A stretch of 64,000 bases of DNA from Parvibaculum sp. (GTDB taxonomy: Bacteria; Pseudomonadota; Alphaproteobacteria; Parvibaculales; Parvibaculaceae): the NCBI RefSeq assembly GCF_030651915.1, contig NZ_JAUSBV010000007.1:113385-177384 (forward strand). The letters run 5' to 3'. The translations under genes were made by a program, and so were the position numbers. Below are positions 46,698 through 56,596 of the stretch, in pieces (position 1 is the first letter of the stretch; every line of letters starts with the position of its first letter). The notes under the pieces were generated by a model, which did not search any database, was not told the DNA's origin, and was given only the letters and a program-made list of their open reading frames with translations.

Positions 46698-47576
46698 CTA
46701 CGATGCGCTCGCGGCGGGTGCCATTCGCGTCAGAAAATCCAGAACGGCGCTTGTAAATATGTCGTTCTTGTCGCCCGCGACCATATGGCCCGCATTTGCG
46801 ACATCGACAAACTCGGAATGAGGAACAATTTCGGCGAATTGCCGCGCCGCTTCGACCGTCACCAGATCGCTGTCGCGGCCCCGGACGAGGAGCGTCGGTA
46901 TTTTCAGGGAACGCGCCGCTATTTCGAGGCGTTCGGGTTCTCGGCTGCCTTGTGGCTTTTGCGTGCCGGTGATGAAACGCGGGTCCCAATGCCAGTAGTA
47001 GCGGCCGTTTTCCCTGCGGCGAAGGTTCTTCGCCAGTCCGCTCAGGTCTTTGGGGCGAGTCCGGCCGGGCATGTAGCGCGAGATCGTATCGGCTGCTTCC
47101 TCAAGCGAGGCGAAGCCTTCTTCCAGATTCTCCGACATGAATCCGATAATTTTTTGAACCCCCTCCATGTTCATCTGAGGGGTGATGTCGACGAGGATCA
47201 GCGCCGCAAACCCGCGCCGTCCGGCTTTCGCATATTCTCCCTGCGCGATCATGCCCGCGATGCCGCCGAGAGACGCGCCGACCAGGATGGGGGGCACACG
47301 GAAACCGTCCGCGATGTCGAGGATATCTTCCGCGAAACGCTCCATTCTGTAGTCTCCATCCGGAGACCAGTCGCTTTCGCCGTGCCCGCGCAAATCGACG
47401 GCGAGGGCGTAATAACCGTTTTCTCCCAATGTTTTGCCGCAGGCTTGCCATGCATGGCGTGTCTGCCCGCCGCCATGGGCGAGCAGAACCGGACGCCCTT
47501 GGTCGGGACCGAATGCCTCCGCCGCGATTTTGAGATTCTGAACAAGGGTGAACAAGGTCCGGTTTGCGGACGTCAT
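46698..47576 (-). CDS. alpha/beta hydrolase
   Basis: A 292-residue hydrolase of the classical fold. The oxyanion segment is HGGGQTRHAW (34-43) and the nucleophile elbow VGASLGG puts Ser102 in place. An acidic residue near 235-237 (GRDSD) and His264 (NAGHMV) complete a triad. Relatives hydrolyse esters, lactones or meta-cleavage products. The window lacks another obvious MCP hydrolase for the BphC-type dioxygenase, so this enzyme is a candidate, as is lactone opening after the Baeyer-Villiger enzyme. Both are inference. Confidence 0.88.
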   Translation of the reverse strand: MTSANRTLFTLVQNLKIAAEAFGPDQGRPVLLAHGGGQTRHAWQACGKTLGENGYYALAVDLRGHGESDWSPDGDYRMERFAEDILDIADGFRVPPILVGASLGGIAGMIAQGEYAKAGRRGFAALILVDITPQMNMEGVQKIIGFMSENLEEGFASLEEAADTISRYMPGRTRPKDLSGLAKNLRRRENGRYYWHWDPRFITGTQKPQGSREPERLEIAARSLKIPTLLVRGRDSDLVTVEAARQFAEIVPHSEFVDVANAGHMVAGDKNDIFTSAVLDFLTRMAPAASAS

Positions 47577-47622
47577 ATGCTTTATTCCAATGGTTTCGTA
47601 TGTGTACTAAGGGTCGAAATCC

Positions 47623-47650
47623 ATTATGATGAATCAATGGCGTGTTGCAA
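47623..47650 (-). promoter_or_regulatory. weak promoter candidate for the hydrolase-crotonase pair
   Basis: On the minus strand TTGCAA (47650-47645) and CATAAT (47628-47623) are spaced by 16 bases, about 47 bases before the hydrolase ATG. The 166-base gap to the divergent GntR gene holds no other gene. Confidence 0.35.
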
Positions 47651-47742
47651 ACACGGACGATGGTGTTGTAGGCGGGTTTCTCACCAGCCGTTCCTTGATC
47701 GGAGGCGATTGTCCTTGATAATGAAGATTGTGGGTATCTGAA

Positions 47743-48546
47743 ATGAAAGCGACCTTGTCCGTTTCACGAACCAGCCGGTTTCCGAAAGGGTCCGGCAAGC
47801 GTGCCCTCACAGTTGCGCGGCGGATCGTCGAAGACATCGAGCAGCAAGGCGCCGAGATCGGAGATCGCTTGCTGCCTGAACAGGAGATGCTCGTGCGCTA
47901 TGGAGTGGCCCGCGCGACCTTGCGGGAGGCGCTCAGGTTTCTCGAATTGCAGGGAATCATTTTCCTGCGGCCCGGTCCCGGCGGCGGGCCGATCGTTCAG
48001 GAGCCGCGGCCGAAAGATTTTGCCAGCACGATGGCGTTGCTGCTCCAGTTTCTCGGCACCACGTTCCGTTCACTGATTGAAGTGAGGCAGGCGGTGGGCC
48101 CGACCATGGCGTCGCTTGCGGCAGAGCGTGCGTCCGATGAGGATATCGGCAAGCTGAATACGTCATTGGCCACATTGAAGACGTTGTCTGTTTCTTGTGA
48201 CTCCTATGCGGAGGAGAACAGGCGTTTTCACGACCTGCTTGCCTGGGCGTCCGGCAACCCCTTGATCGGATTCTTGATCGGTTCGCTTCACAACATCACG
48301 AATGCGTCGGAAGTCGGCATAACTTATACGGAGGGTGAGCGCGACTATCAGATCAAGGCGTACGGGCGGCTTCTCAAGGCGATTGAAGATCGCAATCCAG
48401 ACCTCGCTTTCACCGAAATGTCCCGATTCATAAGCCGATCCGACAAGTATCTGGAGGCTCATCATCCCGACATCATGTCCAAAATCGTGCGTTGGCAGGA
48501 TGCTGACGACCTGAGTATGCCGCGGGTTCCCCGACGGAAATGCTAG
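47743..48546 (+). CDS. GntR-family regulator with FCD-type ligand domain
   Basis: A 267-residue regulator. A winged helix-turn-helix spans about residues 20-87 (GDRLLPEQEMLVRYGVARATLREALRFLE, read in parts), followed by an all-helical FCD-type domain with the segments LIEVRQAVGPTMASLAAERA and FHDLLAWASGNPL. FCD regulators bind small carboxylates or acyl-CoAs. The ATG at 47743 lacks a strong ribosome-binding site; TTG at 47728 is an alternative. It is divergent from the hydrolase and lies upstream of a perfect 16-bp palindrome in front of the next gene. Confidence 0.9.
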   Translation: MKATLSVSRTSRFPKGSGKRALTVARRIVEDIEQQGAEIGDRLLPEQEMLVRYGVARATLREALRFLELQGIIFLRPGPGGGPIVQEPRPKDFASTMALLLQFLGTTFRSLIEVRQAVGPTMASLAAERASDEDIGKLNTSLATLKTLSVSCDSYAEENRRFHDLLAWASGNPLIGFLIGSLHNITNASEVGITYTEGERDYQIKAYGRLLKAIEDRNPDLAFTEMSRFISRSDKYLEAHHPDIMSKIVRWQDADDLSMPRVPRRKC

Positions 48547-48608
48547 GCGAGTGTTCGCGATGCCAACGTCGTTTTTGCGACACTTGCGCCGCTCCCCGGA
48601 CATCGATA

Positions 48609-48624
48609 ATTTATGATCATAAAT
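48609..48624. promoter_or_regulatory. perfect 16-bp palindrome upstream of nitronate-monooxygenase-like gene
   Basis: ATTTATGATCATAAAT is perfectly symmetric and lies 38 bases before the GTG start at 48662 and about 62 bases after the GntR stop. It is the most AT-rich spot in the neighbourhood. It may be an operator for the adjacent GntR protein or another regulator. Confidence 0.55.
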
Positions 48625-48661
48625 AACGCGGCCAATGAAGCCGCCGGATGGGAGGATAGCT

Positions 48662-49795
48662 GTGACCCTGCATAGCCGAGTATGCGATATTCTGAACATC
48701 AAATACCCGATCTTGCTGGCCGGTATGGGCGGCGCGAGCGTTCCACGGCTTGCGGCGGCGGTATCGAATGCGGGTGGCCTTGGTGTGCTCGGCGCGGCTG
48801 CTTGCTCTCCCGATCAACTGCGTGAATGGATTCGGGAAACGCGGTCGCTTACGGACAAGCCGTTTGGTGTGGACACCCTGCTGCCAGCCTCCGTGCGCAG
48901 GGAAGCCTATAAGGGCAAGGCTGGTCCGTCTCCGATGGATTTGCTGCCTGAGTACCAGAAATTCGCGCAAGATTTCATGAAGAAGGAAAACATACCGCCG
49001 CTGAAATCCAGGGCGCGGGCATCCGAGGAAGCTCACCGTTCGTCCAAATCGAACGCGCCGCTGTTTTCGAAAGAATTCTTCGAAGCGCAAATGGAAGTTG
49101 TGGTTGAGGAGCGGGTTCCTGTCTATGCGGCGGGTCTCGGCAATCCGGGGCCTTGGCTTGATCGGCTCCACGCCAACGGCACCAAGGTGATGGCGGTCGT
49201 CGGCGCGGTGAAGCATGCCCTGCAGGTGGTCAATTCCGGCATCGATCTGATCGTCGCGCAGGGCCATGACGGGGGCGGGCACAATTCACCCATCGGAACG
49301 ATGGCGCTCATCCCGCAGGTTGTCGATGCGATTGCGGGTCGCATTCCCGTACTCGGCGCGGGCGGCATTTCCGACGGGCGCGGCATCGCGGCGGCCATGA
49401 TGCTCGGCGCCGAAGGCGCCTGGATCGGTACGGCGTTTCTCGCGACCGATGAGGCCGGCATCGAGGATTTCCAGAAGGACGCGATTGTCGAGTCGGGTGA
49501 CGGCGATACGCTTGTTTCCCGGACCGTCACCGGAAAGCCGGCCCGCATCATTCGCAACAAATGGTCCGAGGCTTTTGCCGAGGCAGGTCTGGAGCCGCTG
49601 CCCATGCCCTTCCAGCCCATGGTTGCGATGCCGGTGCTGGCGGCGGCGGCGGCGGTAAAGCGGAAAGATATCGCTCCCGGTTTCGCGGGGCAGGGCATGG
49701 GTCTCATTCACAAGGTGAGGCCGGCTGCGGAAGTCATGGCCGATCTCGTGAAAAGCGCCGAAAGCTCACTGGGCAGGGCAAATATCTATCTGTAA
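48662..49795 (+). CDS. nitronate monooxygenase-like (2-nitropropane dioxygenase family) flavoprotein
   Basis: A 377-residue FMN-dependent TIM-barrel protein. The GTG at 48662 is preferred for the GGGAGGA ribosome site; an ATG at 48635 is possible. Family segments are YPILLAGMGGASVPRLAAAVSNAGGLGVLG and the active-site region QGHDGGGHN with the catalytic histidine area. Members oxidise nitronates or reduce/isomerise enoyl-type substrates. Many annotated members have other roles such as trans-2-enoyl reduction. A PaaI-like thioesterase follows 51 bases later. Confidence 0.85.
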   Translation: MTLHSRVCDILNIKYPILLAGMGGASVPRLAAAVSNAGGLGVLGAAACSPDQLREWIRETRSLTDKPFGVDTLLPASVRREAYKGKAGPSPMDLLPEYQKFAQDFMKKENIPPLKSRARASEEAHRSSKSNAPLFSKEFFEAQMEVVVEERVPVYAAGLGNPGPWLDRLHANGTKVMAVVGAVKHALQVVNSGIDLIVAQGHDGGGHNSPIGTMALIPQVVDAIAGRIPVLGAGGISDGRGIAAAMMLGAEGAWIGTAFLATDEAGIEDFQKDAIVESGDGDTLVSRTVTGKPARIIRNKWSEAFAEAGLEPLPMPFQPMVAMPVLAAAAAVKRKDIAPGFAGQGMGLIHKVRPAAEVMADLVKSAESSLGRANIYL

Positions 49796-49846
49796 GACTC
49801 GGCTGCGCGCGCCTTGGGTACCATTGAAGGTTTCGGAGAAAACGAG

Positions 49847-50293
49847 ATGACAATTGTTGCAAAGCTGCCGGAGTTCAACCAGGAAATCGCACGGGGTTTC
49901 ATCAACGCCAGCAATTCAATGAAGGGGTTGCCGGAGTTTCTGGGGGTTCGTATTACGCATATCGAACCGGGCAAGCTGACCGCCGAGATGGACGTCTCCG
50001 ACCGGTTGCTGACGCCGATCGGAAACATGCATGGCGGGGTGTTGGCTGCGATGTGCGACCATGTTCTGGGCTGCGTTTGTTATCCGCATATGCGGAAAGG
50101 ACAATGGGCGGCGACGACGGAGTTCAAGCTCAATCTGCTGGCGCCGGTATCATCGGGCAAGGTGATAGCGGTGGCCGAGCTGATCGCGATGACAAAATCT
50201 ACAGCCGTCGTCCGGATCGACGTGACGAACGAAGGCCGTGCCTGTTGTGCGGCTCAGGGTACCGTTCTCATTCGTGATCCAAGGCCTGCATAG
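49847..50293 (+). CDS. PaaI-like hotdog thioesterase
   Basis: A 148-residue protein. The ATG at 49847 has GGAGAAAACGAG upstream. The thioesterase motif NMHGGVLAAMCD, with the HGG turn and downstream acidic residue, is clear. PaaI-type enzymes hydrolyse aromatic or short acyl-CoA esters, often to release trapped CoA during degradation. It sits between the flavoprotein and the Baeyer-Villiger monooxygenase (156-base gap on the right, without visible genes). Confidence 0.88.
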   Translation: MTIVAKLPEFNQEIARGFINASNSMKGLPEFLGVRITHIEPGKLTAEMDVSDRLLTPIGNMHGGVLAAMCDHVLGCVCYPHMRKGQWAATTEFKLNLLAPVSSGKVIAVAELIAMTKSTAVVRIDVTNEGRACCAAQGTVLIRDPRPA

Positions 50294-50434
50294 ACAACTC
50301 CTGCAGGGAGCCTTGCTTTTTTCCGGTCCCGGCGCCGTGAGGAAGATTGCTCGCCGGACAAATTCTGGGACGAGCCCGGCCTCTTCGCGGCGGGGAAGGT
50401 CGCCGCAGGTCCAGGCAGCATTCGATAGATATGA

Positions 50435-52084
<1,650 letters not shown>

Positions 52085-52111
52085 CGGAACCGCAGCGGCG
52101 ACCAAGAGCGT

Positions 52112-52140
52112 TTGACACCGAATTGCCCATTATCTATTAT
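52112..52140 (+). promoter_or_regulatory. sigma70 promoter for CYP153 copy 3
   Basis: Consensus TTGACA (52112-52117) and TATTAT (52135-52140) are 17 bases apart. An overlapping TATAAT at 52138 has a less favourable 20-base spacing. The promoter lies about 77 bases upstream of the preferred P450 start and 28 bases after the BVMO stop. Confidence 0.7.
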
Positions 52141-52216
52141 AATAAATTCATATGAAGACATCGCATGCGCCATGACGGATGGATGCCGCACAGACGCCGA
52201 CCGGGAGGACAGAGAG

Positions 52217-53470
52217 ATGACGACTGACACATTGGTGCGCGATCCGGTTTCGACGGTCCCGCTGTCTCAGATCGATGTCAGCGATCCGAAGCTCTTTCAA
52301 AACGACACGATCGGGAGCTACTTCGCGCGGCTGCGGCGGGAGGACCCTGTCCACTATTGCCCCGAGAGCGCCTATGGCCCCTACTGGTCGATAACAAAAT
52401 TCAACGACATCATGCAGGTCGAGGTGAACCACCAGACGTTCTCCTCCGAAGCCAAGATAGGCGGCATCGCCATCCAGGACATGCAAACAGGTGAGAGCGC
52501 ACTTGAACTCGAAATGTTCATTGCGATGGATCCACCCAAGCACGATGCGCAGCGCAAGGCGGTGAGCCCGGCGGTCGCGCCGTCCAATCTTGTTCTGCTG
52601 GAGCCCATCATCCGCGAGCGCGCGGGGCTTATTCTCGACTCGCTTCCCATCGGCGAAGAGATCGATTGGGTCGACACGGTGTCCGTCGAGCTGACGACGA
52701 TGACGCTGGCGACGTTGTTCGACTTTCCCTGGGAGGAACGGCGCAGGCTCACCCGCTGGTCGGACGTGGCAACGGCCACGCCTGAAACAGGCGTGGTTTC
52801 GTCCTGGGAACAGCGCCGCGAGGAACTTCTCGAATGTGCGTACTATTTCAAGGATCTGTGGGACAAACGCATCAACGAGCCGGCAAAGTCCGATCTGATC
52901 TCGATGATGGCGCATGCGCCGGCGACGCGGGACATGCCATTCCTTGAGTTTCTCGGGAATTTGATGCTTCTGATCGTCGGCGGCAACGATACCACGCGCA
53001 ATTCGATTAGCGGCGGGGTGCTCGCACTCAATCAGAACCCGGCGGAATATCGTAAGCTCATGGCCGATCCGGGCCTCATCCCGAAAATGATCCCCGAGAT
53101 CATCCGCTGGCAGACACCGCTGACGCATATGCGGCGGACGGCGCTCATGGACGCTGAAATCGGCGGCAAGAAGATCAAGAAGGGCGACAAGGTCGTCATG
53201 TGGTACCTGTCGGGCAACCGGGACGACGAGGTGATCGACCGCCCGAACGAATTCATCATCGACCGTCCAAATTCCCGTCACCATCTTTCCTTCGGTTTCG
53301 GCGTGCATCGCTGCATGGGGAACCGCGTGGCGGAACTGCAGCTTCGCATCATCTGGGAAGAAGTCCTGAAGCGCTTCAGCAAGGTTGAGATTGTCGGTGC
53401 GCCCGAGAGGACACTGTCGAACTTCATCCGCGGGTTCACCCATTTGCCGGTGAAACTGCACGCGCATTAG
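52217..53470 (+). CDS. cytochrome P450, CYP153-type hydroxylase (copy 3)
   Basis: A 417-residue P450. The ATG at 52217 has GGAGGACAGAGAG upstream; an in-frame ATG at 52172 is weaker. It has GGNDTTRN, the ExxR motif and heme loop FGFGVHRCMG with Cys366. CYP153 segments (MDPPKHDAQRK; LTRWSDVAT; GNRDDEVID) are present but it diverges more from copies 1 and 2 than they do from each other. A 2Fe-2S ferredoxin gene follows 107 bases later, making this the natural electron-transfer pair. Confidence 0.93.
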   Translation: MTTDTLVRDPVSTVPLSQIDVSDPKLFQNDTIGSYFARLRREDPVHYCPESAYGPYWSITKFNDIMQVEVNHQTFSSEAKIGGIAIQDMQTGESALELEMFIAMDPPKHDAQRKAVSPAVAPSNLVLLEPIIRERAGLILDSLPIGEEIDWVDTVSVELTTMTLATLFDFPWEERRRLTRWSDVATATPETGVVSSWEQRREELLECAYYFKDLWDKRINEPAKSDLISMMAHAPATRDMPFLEFLGNLMLLIVGGNDTTRNSISGGVLALNQNPAEYRKLMADPGLIPKMIPEIIRWQTPLTHMRRTALMDAEIGGKKIKKGDKVVMWYLSGNRDDEVIDRPNEFIIDRPNSRHHLSFGFGVHRCMGNRVAELQLRIIWEEVLKRFSKVEIVGAPERTLSNFIRGFTHLPVKLHAH

Positions 53471-53577
53471 AGCCGGGTCCGGTCTGGCGCGTTATTTCGC
53501 GATGAAACGGCGCCTACGTTTCGTCACGGAAAGGATCCACCCGCTGTTTCATCCAGCATGATCGACAAGAGTAAAAA

Positions 53578-53904
53578 ATGCCCACAGTCATTTTCATCGA
53601 GCCGGACGGCACCGAATTTCCCATCGCGGTCAAGAGCGGCACGACCGCGAGGGATGCGGCGGTCAACAACGGTGTGCCGGGCATCGACGGCGATTGCGGG
53701 GGCGAGTGCGCCTGCGCGACCTGCCATGTGCATGTCGATGCCGCGTGGATCGACCGGACCGGCATGGCCGAGCCCGGCGGCATGGAAGACAACCTGTTGC
53801 AGTTTGCCGAAGGTTCGACGGAAAACAGCCGCCTTGCCTGTCAGATTGCCATGACCGACGATCTCGACGGTCTCACGTTGAGAATACCTGACGGTCAGCA
53901 CTAG
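53578..53904 (+). CDS. 2Fe-2S ferredoxin (P450 redox partner)
   Basis: A 108-residue adrenodoxin/putidaredoxin-type ferredoxin. Cluster ligands are Cys40, Cys46, Cys49 and Cys88 (pattern CxxxxxCxxC then SRLACQI), with an extra Cys44. It should carry electrons from a ferredoxin reductase to CYP153 enzymes. It follows copy 3 directly. No reductase gene occurs in the window, so the reductase must be encoded elsewhere. The 223 bases after it hold no recognisable gene. Confidence 0.93.
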   Translation: MPTVIFIEPDGTEFPIAVKSGTTARDAAVNNGVPGIDGDCGGECACATCHVHVDAAWIDRTGMAEPGGMEDNLLQFAEGSTENSRLACQIAMTDDLDGLTLRIPDGQH

Positions 53905-54127
53905 TCGCAGTCGGCGCGCGGGTTTCGAGGTTTCTCCCCCCGATCCTCCGCCCTTGAAAGACGGGCGTCGACTGCACCTTGGGTCGAGAGTGGTCCTCCG
54001 AACCAAACCTCGTCTTCGCGCTGATCCCGAAAGTCGGCAGAATTGGAACGCTGAATTCGCCAAACTCATTCGCCTTCGGCGGTGCTGGTTTTCCTGGGTT
54101 AACAGCGTCGGTACGACGAGCCTGTTC

Positions 54128-54856
54128 TCATCTTTTCCCGGTCCGCGACGCTCGCTTATTTCGCGAGGGTTCTGTTTTGCGTATGACGCCTACGGACATT
54201 CCGTCGATCACGAATTTGAGAAGTACATGCATGTTTTGTTTGAAGGCGCTGTGGCTGACGTAGGTCCCCAACCAGGTTTGCAGCTGCTGATAGTAGATAG
54301 CAAACAGGCATCGCGCTGCTTCGGCCGGATCGATATCGGCGCGAATTTCGTCGCGCGCCCGAGCCGCTGAGACGAAATGGACAAGCTTTTCGATAATCGC
54401 TTCTGGAATGGTGAGCACGTCTTTCCGGCGCCCGGGGTTGCCGGAGAAGCTGAGTTCGCGAATTAGCGCGCGGGCAATGACAACATCGCGCCTGTGATAT
54501 TCAATAAACCCGTCGAACAATGACTCCGTTTGATCGAGCAACGAGGCATTCTTCCGAATTGTTCCGTACACTTCCTCTATCAGCTGGCTCATTTCATCCT
54601 TGAAAACCAGGATGAGGAGGTCTTCCTTTGATTTGGCATAGAGAAACAGCGTACCAGCTCCGATATCGGCAGCTTCCGCCACTTCCTGCGTGGTCGTTTT
54701 CGTATAACCCTTGGCGTGAAACAGAGTGCGGGCCGCCGCCGTGATGCGCGCGACCTTTTCCCGCTTGTTGCGGTCTCTTCGCCCACCCGTCTGCGGATGT
54801 TCCCTCTTTGCGGATTTGGCACCGGCTTGCTTGCCTGCTTTTGAAGATGTGTCCAT
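54128..54856 (-). CDS. TetR-family regulator of the meta-cleavage operon
   Basis: A 242-residue TetR protein with a lysine/arginine-rich N-terminal tail of about 35 residues before the helix-turn-helix (about 38-80, segment GYTKTTTQEVAEAADIGAGTLFLYAKSK). The start at 54856 is chosen for AGGA upstream; the frame extends to 54946. It is divergent from the HpaB-like gene, and the intergenic region contains a TTGACA box and an ACTCAT/ATGAGT palindrome. It probably represses the operon at 55115-61414. Confidence 0.9.
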   Translation of the reverse strand: MDTSSKAGKQAGAKSAKREHPQTGGRRDRNKREKVARITAAARTLFHAKGYTKTTTQEVAEAADIGAGTLFLYAKSKEDLLILVFKDEMSQLIEEVYGTIRKNASLLDQTESLFDGFIEYHRRDVVIARALIRELSFSGNPGRRKDVLTIPEAIIEKLVHFVSAARARDEIRADIDPAEAARCLFAIYYQQLQTWLGTYVSHSAFKQNMHVLLKFVIDGMSVGVIRKTEPSRNKRASRTGKR

Positions 54857-55014
54857 CGCATGTCCTGATTGTAGCAAGGCTGCGCCAAACTGCTGCCAGG
54901 CCCTTTCTGCCAGAGTATTTGGCGGCGCGGCAAGTATCTTGACCATTCATGCGCCATTCGTCGGCAAACCGGGCCGGTTGACAGGTTTGTGCAATGCATG
55001 GAATATATGACTCT

Positions 55015-55028
55015 ACTCATAAATGAGT
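55015..55028. promoter_or_regulatory. operator-like palindrome between TetR and HpaB-like gene
   Basis: Arms ACTCAT (55015-55020) and ATGAGT (55023-55028) flank two bases. A TTGACA box is at 54978-54983, so the palindrome lies in or just after the expected -10 region of the rightward promoter. This fits repression by the divergent TetR protein. Confidence 0.5.
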
Positions 55029-55114
55029 GTATATAAAATATGGGTGGCTGCTGGCGGATGTGCCGGCCATGCCATTCCGGCCGGATGTCAAGACAAGTAT
55101 AAAGGGAGGAAGCC

Positions 55115-56596
55115 ATGCCGGCACGTACGGGCGCGCAGTTTTTGGAAGGCCTCAAGCAACCCCGGGAGATTTGGGTCGATGACCGCAAGATCGAGAACGT
55201 CGCCCGCGATCCCGCATTCGCGGGCGCGGCGCGCGGTGTCGCCGCTGTCTACGATCTCCAGCACAAGGAGGCCGACGCCTGCCTGATGCCGGACCCGGAA
55301 ACGGGCGAGAAGATCAATGTCAGCCATATGATCCCCCGCTCGAGGCAGGATCTGGCGCGCCGTCGCGCGGGGCTGGAGAAAATCGCCGCCTATTCGGTGG
55401 GCCTGATGGGCCGTACGCCGGACTACATGAACGTGACCTATGCGGGCTTCGCGGGCCGCGCCGAGGAATGGGCCGTCAACGGCAACGAGGAAGGCGCGGA
55501 AAATCTCGTCAACTATCAGAAGTTCCTGCGCCGCAATGATATTTCGCTGACGCATACGATCGTCAATCCGACCATCGACAAGGCGCAGGGCGACGCGCCG
55601 CAACCCGGCAACGATGTGGCCCTTCGCAAGGTCGGCGAAACCGAACACGGTATCGTCGTGCGTGGTGCGCGCATCCTCGCGACGCTCGCGCCCTTCGCCG
55701 ACGAGATCGCGGTCTATCCGTCTCATCCCTTGCCGCCCGATTGCGACGAGTACGCGATCTCCTTCTGCATTCCGATGTCCACCCCGGGTCTCAAATTCAT
55801 CTGCCGGGATTCATTTTCCAAAAGCGGAAATTTTTTCGATCATCCGATCTCGACCCGGTTCGACGAGCAGGACGCCTTCGTGATCTTCGACAATGTCGAG
55901 GTGCCGCGCGACCGGATACACGTCAACTGCAACACTGCCGTCTACAACTCGGTCATGATGCGCAGCTGGTGGCCGAACGTCATGCAGCAGACGACGGTCC
56001 GGGCACTGACGAAACTGGAATTCGCCTGGGGTCTCGCCTCGCGGATGACCGAGGTGATCAACGACGTCAAGCCGCAGACATGGGAGATGCTCGGCGAAAT
56101 CTGGAGCTATGCCGAATTGACGCGCGCCTGTCTGAAGGCCGCCGAAGACGGGGCTACCGACTATGGCAATGGCGTCTGGCTGCCGGACGCCCAGCCCTTT
56201 TCCGCCCTTCGCGCATCGATGCCGCGATGGATGGCGCGGGTCAGCGAAATCATCCAGCTCATCGGATCGCATAATGTCTTCGCTGCGCCGAGCCGCGCTC
56301 AGCTCGACGATGCCGGTCTCCGTCCGCTCATCGATCATTATCTGCGCGGTGCCGGCGACGTGGGTGCCGAGCAGCGCGCGCGCGTCTTCCGGCTCGCCTG
56401 GGATTTCGTCGGTACGGGTCTTGCAGGTCGGAATCTTCAGTACGAACGCTTCTATCTCGGTTCTTCGGCCCGCAACTATCAGATGGCCCATCTGTTTGGG
56501 GACCGCGCGCGCGCCAACGAGTTGGTGGACCGCTTCCTGACGGAAGACATCGAAGTCGGGAAAAAATCCGGAAGTCGTCTCGTGGAGGCGGTGTGA
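55115..56596 (+). CDS. 4-hydroxyphenylacetate 3-hydroxylase (HpaB)-family flavin monooxygenase
   Basis: A 493-residue oxygenase-component protein of the HpaB family (acyl-CoA-dehydrogenase-like fold). Segments include the PREIWVDDRKIENVARDPAF N terminus, GLMGRTPDYMNVTYAGFAG, DEQDAFVIFDNVEVPRDRI and ERFYLGSSARNYQMAHLFGDR. HpaB enzymes ortho-hydroxylate phenols using reduced FAD from a separate reductase (HpaC), absent here. Its stop overlaps the aldehyde dehydrogenase start. With the downstream extradiol dioxygenase it would make and cleave a catechol. The phenolic substrate is unknown. Confidence 0.9.
   Translation: MPARTGAQFLEGLKQPREIWVDDRKIENVARDPAFAGAARGVAAVYDLQHKEADACLMPDPETGEKINVSHMIPRSRQDLARRRAGLEKIAAYSVGLMGRTPDYMNVTYAGFAGRAEEWAVNGNEEGAENLVNYQKFLRRNDISLTHTIVNPTIDKAQGDAPQPGNDVALRKVGETEHGIVVRGARILATLAPFADEIAVYPSHPLPPDCDEYAISFCIPMSTPGLKFICRDSFSKSGNFFDHPISTRFDEQDAFVIFDNVEVPRDRIHVNCNTAVYNSVMMRSWWPNVMQQTTVRALTKLEFAWGLASRMTEVINDVKPQTWEMLGEIWSYAELTRACLKAAEDGATDYGNGVWLPDAQPFSALRASMPRWMARVSEIIQLIGSHNVFAAPSRAQLDDAGLRPLIDHYLRGAGDVGAEQRARVFRLAWDFVGTGLAGRNLQYERFYLGSSARNYQMAHLFGDRARANELVDRFLTEDIEVGKKSGSRLVEAV

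Noticed and set aside
53905..54127. Short open frames in the gap between ferredoxin and TetR genes
   Set aside because: No ribosome site, no recognisable motif and overlap with the TetR gene on the other strand; treated as non-coding.
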